Assembly (NCBI RefSeq): GCF_000004825.1
Contig: NW_008805070.1
Span: forward strand, 248,001-312,000
From: Heterostelium album PN500
Lineage: Eukaryota > Evosea > Eumycetozoa > Acytosteliales > Acytosteliaceae
Length of the DNA: 64,000 bases
Reading direction: 5' to 3'
Shown one piece after another: positions 57,469-64,000 of the stretch (position 1 is its first letter; the number at the start of each line of letters is the position of its first letter). The notes beneath the pieces were generated by a model. The model was not told the origin of the DNA. It saw only the letters and a program-made list of their open reading frames with translations, and searched no databases. A program made the translations under genes and the position numbers.

Positions 57469-60400
57469 TTAAATTCCCATTGGATACCAAAAGTTTGCTT
57501 GTGGTCTTACTTTTTTGATTGGAATCGACGACGATGATGTTGTTGGTGTTGATGATTTGTTTGGTGTCGACGATTTGTTTGGTGATGGTTGATTGTTGTA
57601 TTGTTGCTGCTGTTGAATGCTGGTAACAACGGATCTACGTTGTCCATATCCATAGAGATTATTACTGTGATGATTGTTGTTTTGGTTGTTAATGTTACCG
57701 GTGTTGTAGTTGGTATGATAGGTGGTGTGATAGTGGTTGGTGTAGTCAGAGGTGTCTCTCTTGGTAGGCGAACGAGTAGAGTTTAACAATTGTTGTGGTG
57801 GTTTACGATGATCGTTCGCCGCTGCTTTGATCGGTGTCGACAAAGGTGTTGATATCGGACTGGTAGTAGTCGAAGAACTTGTCAAAGAGCCGGTAGCAGA
57901 CACCGAGTTGGAGTTGGTCGACGACTGAGACGATGAGGTGTGAGAATAGAATTGAATGAATCCATTCTCATTGTCAATATCCATTGGTGAATCGAATGTC
58001 TTTAGCTTCTTGAATGGCGATTGAATTGGAATCGATATATCATCGAAATCCGTATTGGTAAAACTATTGTTATTGCTATGACTACTAACACTTACACTAC
58101 TACTACAGTTTGTAAGACTATTGTGATTATTATTATTATTATTGGTATTTATGATCTGATTGATATTATTATTGTTATTACTGCTATTACTGTTATTTAG
58201 AATGTTTAATAAATTATTACTTGAGTTACTATTTGTACAGGGTGAAAGGATTTTCAAGAGTGGCGTGGAAGAAGTTGGAGGTGGCCCGATCTTGATGGAT
58301 TGCGGTGAGTATGGAAGGAATGTTGAGGTTCTCGCTTTAGGAATTTGAATGGGTGGTGATGTTTGTAATTTAACAGGTGATGAATATGGTGAGTTTGATT
58401 TGTTGGTTTTTGGTGTTGTTGATATTGTGGTAGTTGTTGTTGTTGTTGTGGTCGTTGATGTTTCAACAACAACATTATCATCAATGATAGTATCATTATT
58501 AGTGTTGTTGTTGTTGGCTTGCTTATATATCTTTAGTTTAATGGGTGGAGGTTCAACCAATGGATTGGTTGATTTGCTGGTTGCAACCACTCTTGTTGTC
58601 GAGTTGGTGGTTGGCTTCAACGACTTTCTTGGCGCGATGGAACGACGTGGATTTATGGCAAGACCTGGATTGATCGATTTTCTTGGTGCAATCGATATTC
58701 TTGGTGCAATCGATGTTCTTGGTTTGATTGAAATACGACCGTTCGCCGGACGATTGATAGATGGACGTGGTTGTGGCGCAATTGACTTGCGAGCCATCGA
58801 TTTACGTGGACCGCCGACTGCGATACCACCTACGCCAATTGATGGACGTGGCGCAATCGACTTACGCGCCATTGATTTACGTCCAGCAACATGGTTGATT
58901 TGGCGTTGTTCGAGAATGACACGACACGGTTGATATCCTCTATTCATAAATCTATTCTTAAATCGCTGTGAGAGATCTTTCATCCTGTTGGTCAGTGATG
59001 ACTTATTCTCTGACGAAGAAGCGGAAGCAGAACTAGCGATGGAAGATGGAATTGAAGTTGATGTGGCGGGCTGTTGTACTTTGTTGTTGGTAGTTGCTGT
59101 TGCTTTACTGCTCTTGAACTCCTTCATCTCAAAATCACCAACGCTACTCTTTGGTGTTTGGTTGTCGTCCATTGTCACCATATTCAAAATTCTACCAAAA
59201 ATGGAATCATTACTTTGATTTATTGGTGTGGTATTATTACTGGTGGTGCCAACACTCTTTTTCAATGTAGATTGTTGGGATTGATTTGTTTTTTTCTTTG
59301 CAGAAAGTAACACTTTTTCTTCTTCTACAAAAATATTATAATAAAAATATTAATAACCAATTTAGAATATTATTATTATAATTATTAAATCATACCAATC
59401 TTTTGATTTCCAGTTTCCATCAAGTTTGAAATTGGATAATTAATGGCCATGTTTAGAATATGATCGATTCCACCTACTTGATCAAGAGGTGGTCTCAGTA
59501 GGAATGGAAGAAGTCCCTCAGCACCTTTCTTTTGCAGGAGGAACGATTCCGATGAATTGACGATACCCAATGACACTCTAAATAGTGATTTTATACCTTC
59601 AAACATAATCAAGTCCCATATTCTCAATGTCATTCCCCAGTCGACTAGAGTGGTAAAGAAACACATCCACCATGGTGTAACATATAACAATGGATCGATT
59701 CCATTATTTTTCTATAAAATTTATCATGTTAATTATTATTATTATTAAATGTTTAATATTATAAATTATAATACTTACCAAATGTAATGCTAAAGGTTCA
59801 TTAACAATTTCTAAAACCTTTTGAAATAGTTGAGAATCGGAAATTAATTTTGGCATTCCAGAAATGAAATAGCCAACCATGTGTTCACGTTCCAGTAGTG
59901 AAACCAACATCCAAAATGCATCCTCTTTGGTATGATACATTAGAAATACACCAGCAATATAAGACATTCCTTGACAATATCCAACATTTTCTTTGTGATA
60001 AGAGTAACATTGTAGTACATCTAATAAATCTTTTTTACTATTAAACAAATATTAATTTTAGTATTAAATTACGATAAATATAATAATATAAATTTAATAA
60101 TTACCCTCTTTTTGTAAAAAATCTCTTATTATTTGGAAAAGTTCTTGGAACATCTAAAAGAATTTGCTCTGTATGTTCATTTGGTGGTTTCTGACAGAGT
60201 TGACGAAAGTAGTCAGCTGGAAATTGATCTTTATGATATTTGATATTGAGCATCTTTCTCCAAACAATAGAACGTAAATACATAGGAATACCTTTTGAAC
60301 ATAATTCCAATATCTAGAAATATATAGATATAATTAATTAATTATTTTTTTAATGATAATCAATCTTTAGAATAAAATTTACCTTATCGGGATTACTTGT

Positions 60401-60637
60401 AATATTTTCATTCCAGTTTAAAATTAATTTATTCCATTGTTTTTCGGTGAGACTACGCTGGTCGATTTGATCTTCGGATTCCTCTTCGAATTGTAACATC
60501 TGATTTTCAATATCGTTCTGATTCATAACGAATCCATATTGATCGAGTTTCGCATTCTTCTTTGTTGGCGATTGAATGGTATCTTCATCAACGATTGTGG
60601 TACCACCATCAAACTTTGTCGGTGTAAGATGAACCAT
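57469..60637 (-). CDS. TBC-domain RabGAP with long low-complexity tail
   Basis: Five minus-strand exons: 60637-60383, 60313-60105, 60037-59779, 59711-59396 and 59324-57469, about 964 residues. The TBC domain spans roughly residues 85-330: CSKGIPMYLRSIVWRKML, then LLDVPRTFPNN with the catalytic arginine (IxxDxxR motif), and ENVGYCQGMSYIAGVFL with the catalytic glutamine (YxQ). Both fingers are intact, so GAP activity toward a Rab GTPase is expected in membrane traffic. Residues from about 350 on are Ser/Thr/Asn-rich and include about ten copies of an R-x-S-I-(A/N/K)-P-like motif, a likely basic phosphorylated region. The TBC part resembles TBC1D10/GRTP1-type domains. The tail exon carries poly-Asn and poly-Gln runs. 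Confidence 0.9.
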
Positions 60638-61099
60638 TATTATCTCTATTTGATAAATATAACAAACAAACAAACAAACAATAAAATAAATAAATAAACA
60701 AACTGATCAGTTTTATTTTAAAACAAACAAACTATATACAAGATGTGAAGTGATGAAATGAGATGAGATGATGTGAGTTACAACAATGTGTAACTCTTTT
60801 TGCTTTACTATACTAAAATATGATATAAATATAATTATAATAAATATCTAAGTTAAGATAAATAAAAACAATGAAGGTTTAATTAAAAATAACATAAATT
60901 TGTATACAAAAAAATAGTGAACTATGTTTTGCGTTGTCTTCATCAAAAAACACAACCCATTTTCAAATTCGGGAACAGTTTTTTTTTGATCAAAAATGTA
61001 CAACGGATCAAATTTTTAAAAATTTAAAAAATAATTCAGATAATCCAATTAAATTTAGCTTTGAAATTCGTAAAAAAGGTTATATTTGCAACTTTTTTA
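60638..61099. other. Intergenic TBC gene-cyclin gene
   Basis: AT-rich spacer with an AAAC/AAAT microsatellite at about 60661-60702 just upstream of the TBC start codon. It contains the 3' end of the cyclin-like gene. No gene was recognised. Confidence 0.5.
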
Positions 61100-62402
61100 T
61101 TATTGTGTTGATTCTATTAGTTTAAACAAACTATCAGAGCTACTCTTTATAGGATGAATTCTTTGATTTGATGATTTCAAAATGATATCATTTTTATATA
61201 AATCAATCATCATATCACTAAAATCTATGAAAAAATAAACATTTTAAAAAAGTTAATAAAAAAATAATGATAATTTACATGTAGTTAACATAAACATACC
61301 ATTTTCATCATTTTCATCTAAATAAGGTATACCCATCAACTCTAATATGCTGTTTTTTGAAAGTATTGATTGTTGTTTTGTTGGTATTTGAAATGAAATT
61401 AAATTGGCAGCTTTTTCTATTGGTGATAGATTGTTGTTGTTGTTATTTGTATCTGTTATTGTTAGTGAAGAGAGTAAACAGAGTAGAGCTAAGCGTTCTG
61501 GTGTGAACATCAGGTAAGCAGGTGTAAGCGCACTGTCGTTCAAAAGGTTTAGCGAGCACTGAGCAATCAGTTTCATTCTCGAACGGTCTACAAGATCATC
61601 ACCAGCGTCACCTATGAATTTGAGGTAGTTTAACAAGTAATTATGTGGTAACCGACTTGAAAGTGCAACATTAAAGTTTAATGTTCTCAAAATTATATGT
61701 TCAGCATTAACTATATTTCTTTTCAACTTGAAAAAGTCCTAAATCGAAAATATATCACATAAACTTTTATTAATATATTATTATTATTATTATTATAAAG
61801 TAACACAGTTGCTAACTTATTAATACTTACATCATCTACAAGCAACTTCTTTGAGGTTAATATATGGTATCCTACATTCATAATATCACTTACACCCAAC
61901 TCTTTCGATGATGTATAGTTTAGTTTTACACCAATCAATATACATGCCATCGCTACAATCTGTAACAGAAAAAAAGTTAATTAGAACATATGTACAATCA
62001 TCTATTTATATGTGATTTATTAAATAATAAATATACATACATATCTATTATATTCATTTATTGATCTATTACAAAGGTATTTTTGAAAGATTACAGATGA
62101 ATGATAATATAAAGTATTATCTCTTTATAATAAATAGATTATTAGTATGTGACAGTGTTTTAATTTTGTTTGCAATAGTTTTATTCTTACAATGGTAATA
62201 AGTTGCAACATTTCTTTATAAACAAGATAGTTAGTTGTGATTCAATATAGAAATATTTACATGGTTGTTGTTCTAGTTGATTTCTTAATGAACTGTCAAT
62301 CTCTATATCAATATCTAGATCAAAGCAATCATACTCATTTTCATCAAAATTGATAGAAAATAATCTTTGTACAATACTGTAAAGATTCTTATTTTGATTC
62401 AT
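61100..62402 (-). CDS. Cyclin-like protein (cyclin Q/L/C-type fold)
   Basis: Five minus-strand exons: 62402-62191, 62122-62041, 61959-61831, 61738-61300 and 61224-61100, about 328 residues. The cyclin box is clear once spliced: TLYYHSSVIFQKYLCNRSIN, then IVAMACILIGVKLNYTSS, then RNIVNAEHIILRTLNFNVAL, and the second fold PHNYLLNYLKFI with YLMFTPERLALLCLLSSL. These match transcriptional and orphan cyclins (cyclin Q/FAM58, L, K, C) better than mitotic ones. It would activate a CDK partner not visible here. Exon 2 (82 nt) and exon 5 contain no start codon. A poly-Asn run interrupts the second cyclin fold. Confidence 0.85.
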
Positions 62403-62961
62403 ATAAAGTAGTTTACAAGTTTAATATAGTAGACATTTATAACAAATCAAGAGCAGACCCAATTTTTCAAAAAAAAAACAATTAAAAAAAAAATAAGTAA
62501 ATTAATAATATTTTAATTTTAATTAAATAAATAAAATAGAAAAGTAAAAAGATAATATTATTAATTTACTATTTTTTTATCTAAACAGTTTGGAACAGAA
62601 AGATTAAAAAAAACAATTAAAAAGAAATAGTTTAATTGGTTTATTTGATCATATAACTTTTATCTCAATTTTGATTCATGCATTAGGAAATTTCAACAAA
62701 TAAGAATTTAATTTATATTTAATAGAACCACGTCAAAAAAATCATTGTATCTCTAATGTGATCTTATCCCAATTAAAATCAGATTATTTATTCACCAATG
62801 AAAGTTTATTTGTTTTTTTGAAATAAACACTATTTTGAAAAAAAAGTAGTCATATGATTAAAATTTAATTTATTATAAATATTTGAGTGGATTTGTAATA
62901 AAATTAAAATCATTAAAATTGTCTTAAATTTTTCAATTCTTCAATCTATCTATCAAAAAAA
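62403..62961. other. Intergenic between divergent genes
   Basis: AT-rich 560-bp spacer with A and T runs near 62466-62500. It holds the promoters of the cyclin-like gene and the CBM49 gene. Nothing else was recognised. Confidence 0.55.
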
Positions 62962-63444
62962 ATGAAAATTATTATTTTATTATCTATACTATTTATATAT
63001 TTAAATATTGTAAAATCAGTTGATCCTCCACCTACACATAGTTTAATGACATTAACACAATATAATGCAATAACTATCAAAGAAAATGGTGTATGGACAA
63101 GAACTCAGTTTAATGTAACAGTAAGAAACAATATGAATATATTCAGTGTTCTAGATGTCAACATTGAATGTATGGATGATTCATTGCATCTTAGATATCC
63201 ATCCGATATTAAAGATGTAGAATTAGTTTCTCCAAATGTCTATCACCTACCAAAATATCTAAGAGAACAAGGTGGATTAAAACCACAATCTTCTTTTTCA
63301 TTTTTGTAAGTATATTAAAAACCATCAATAAAGTTTTTTTATTTTACACATATTAATTTCAAAATAAATAGATATATAAATGAAGGACATAATCCAGCTC
63401 ATTTCGGTTTATCCAACATTGTATTCAATGAAAGTGATAAATAA
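62962..63444 (+). CDS. Small secreted CBM49-type cellulose-binding protein
   Basis: Exons 62962-63305 and 63372-63444 give 138 residues. A signal peptide (MKIIILLSILFIYLNIVKSV) is followed by a single domain of about 115 residues: WTRTQFNVTVRNNMNIFSVL, LDVNIECMDDSLHLRYPSD, YHLPKYLREQGGLKPQSSFS and the FGLSNIVFN end. The Y-x-LP..L..GG..P..S-F-F pattern is that of CBM49 domains found in dictyostelid matrix and spore-coat proteins. It probably coats cellulose in stalk, spore or slime sheath. The second exon supplies the last strand. Confidence 0.82.
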
Positions 63445-63484
63445 AAAAATATTTTTTTAAATTAATATCAATGTTTATTTTATT

Positions 63485-64000
63485 TGAAGAATTTGGAAGT
63501 ACTCCAAAAGGAATCTGGTAGTTATATTCGCCTGGAAATGTCAGTGATTTAAGTGAAGAAGGTAAGACACCTGGTTCAATATAAGTAATGATTCTCTATT
63601 CTTTGGTTCAGAATCTAATACTGACAAACCAAATCCTCGAGTATCTTTCATATGATATTTTTATAATTCGATTAAATTTAATTAGATTATGATTCTCTCT
63701 ATCATCTTTATGACTATAGTTATTGTTCAATATTAAAAATAAATTAATTAATTATTATACTATTATTATCGTATATATATATAATTACCAGGATAATAGT
63801 TTAAGAATGGTAGATCCTATTGAATAAATATCAAATGATTGAAAATACAATTTAAAATTTGCTTCCTCAAGTATTAAATTTCATTGTTAATTGATTAAAA
63901 TTGAATATGTTTGAAGTTTTAATATCACAGTGAATGATTCTATACTTTTCCAATACCTGTAAAATCTCAAATAGTTGGGAGATATACTCCCAAATTATAT
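63485..64000 (-). pseudogene. FNIP-type protein kinase, damaged and cut by window edge
   Basis: On the minus strand from 64000 inward one frame reads a kinase helix (WEYISQLFEILQVLEKY) and the catalytic loop RIIHCDIKTSNIF, then a stop. A +1 shift continues with FKLYFQSFDIYSIGSTILKL, the subdomain IX pattern, up to a donor at 63788. After an apparent intron, shifted and stop-broken sequence ends with an FNIP-like unit, IEPGVLPSSLKSLTF, then PFGVLPNS (about 63490-63585). Kinase plus FNIP repeats is the layout of dictyostelid fnk kinases. No DFG is visible. It has multiple lesions, so it is probably a pseudogene, though errors near a contig end are possible. Confidence 0.6.

Noticed and set aside
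58349-58933. 194-codon plus-strand ORF opposite the TBC gene tail
   Set aside because: It is a shadow of repeated Ser/Arg/Ile codons in the low-complexity tail; its GAID-type repeats mirror the R-x-S-I repeats.
60934-61125. 63-codon ORF in a spacer
   Set aside because: It overlaps the 3' end of the cyclin-like gene on the other strand, and its composition matches surrounding spacer.

Overview
The window looks like nuclear DNA of a social amoeba (Dictyostelia, Amoebozoa). Intergenic DNA is very AT-rich, introns are short (about 45-95 nt, GT..AG, mostly GTAAGT/GTATGT donors), poly-Asn and poly-Gln runs are common, and several genes belong to families typical of dictyostelids (FNIP repeats, FNIP-type kinases, CBM49, VPS13). 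Coding regions use many C- and G-ending codons and carry only moderate low-complexity sequence, so a species other than Dictyostelium discoideum is likely; I cannot name it. Exon coordinates were assembled by hand from splice-site phase and family conservation.

Layout. 0-3 kb: the 3' end of a cysteine-rich gene and a small membrane or secreted protein. 3.1-8.7 kb: a SulP/SLC26 anion transporter and an SLC45/sucrose-type MFS transporter, separated by a decayed Ty3-type gag. 9.3-11.8 kb: a frameshifted FNIP-repeat gene and a truncated tandem copy. 11.9-16.2 kb: an RCC1-propeller protein and an oxalyl-CoA-synthetase-like ligase. 17.2-27.1 kb: a giant VPS13 lipid-transfer protein with one frame break near its C-terminus. 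27.5-39 kb: the spliceosome disassembly factor TFIP11/STIP, alpha-tubulin, an intact FNIP-repeat F-box-like protein, mitochondrial acetylornithine aminotransferase and an acinus-like SAP/RRM/RSB protein. 39.6-43.8 kb: an ABCC-type ABC transporter.

43.9-51.8 kb is an accessory island. It holds a decayed coiled-coil gene, an orphan Cys-rich protein, a multiply broken transposon-like relic, a near-perfect 41-residue TPR-like repeat gene, a piggyBac-like transposase relic, and a short motif found both as a hairpin at the left and as a single copy at the right of the island.

51.9-63.4 kb returns to conserved genes: PITHD1, a CCC1/VIT1 family transporter, CDK5RAP3 (UFMylation/ER-phagy), a TBC-domain RabGAP with a long low-complexity tail, a cyclin-like protein and a small secreted CBM49 protein. 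A second Ty3-type gag relic lies at 54.6 kb. The last 0.5 kb holds a damaged FNIP-type protein kinase on the minus strand, cut by the window edge.

The genes are unrelated housekeeping loci, each with its own promoter; there is no operon logic. I found no tRNA, rRNA or CRISPR. The most notable signals are the repeat and relic island, single-base frame breaks in otherwise clean genes, and conserved small motifs inside recognisable proteins. I see no convincing wholly new multi-gene system.
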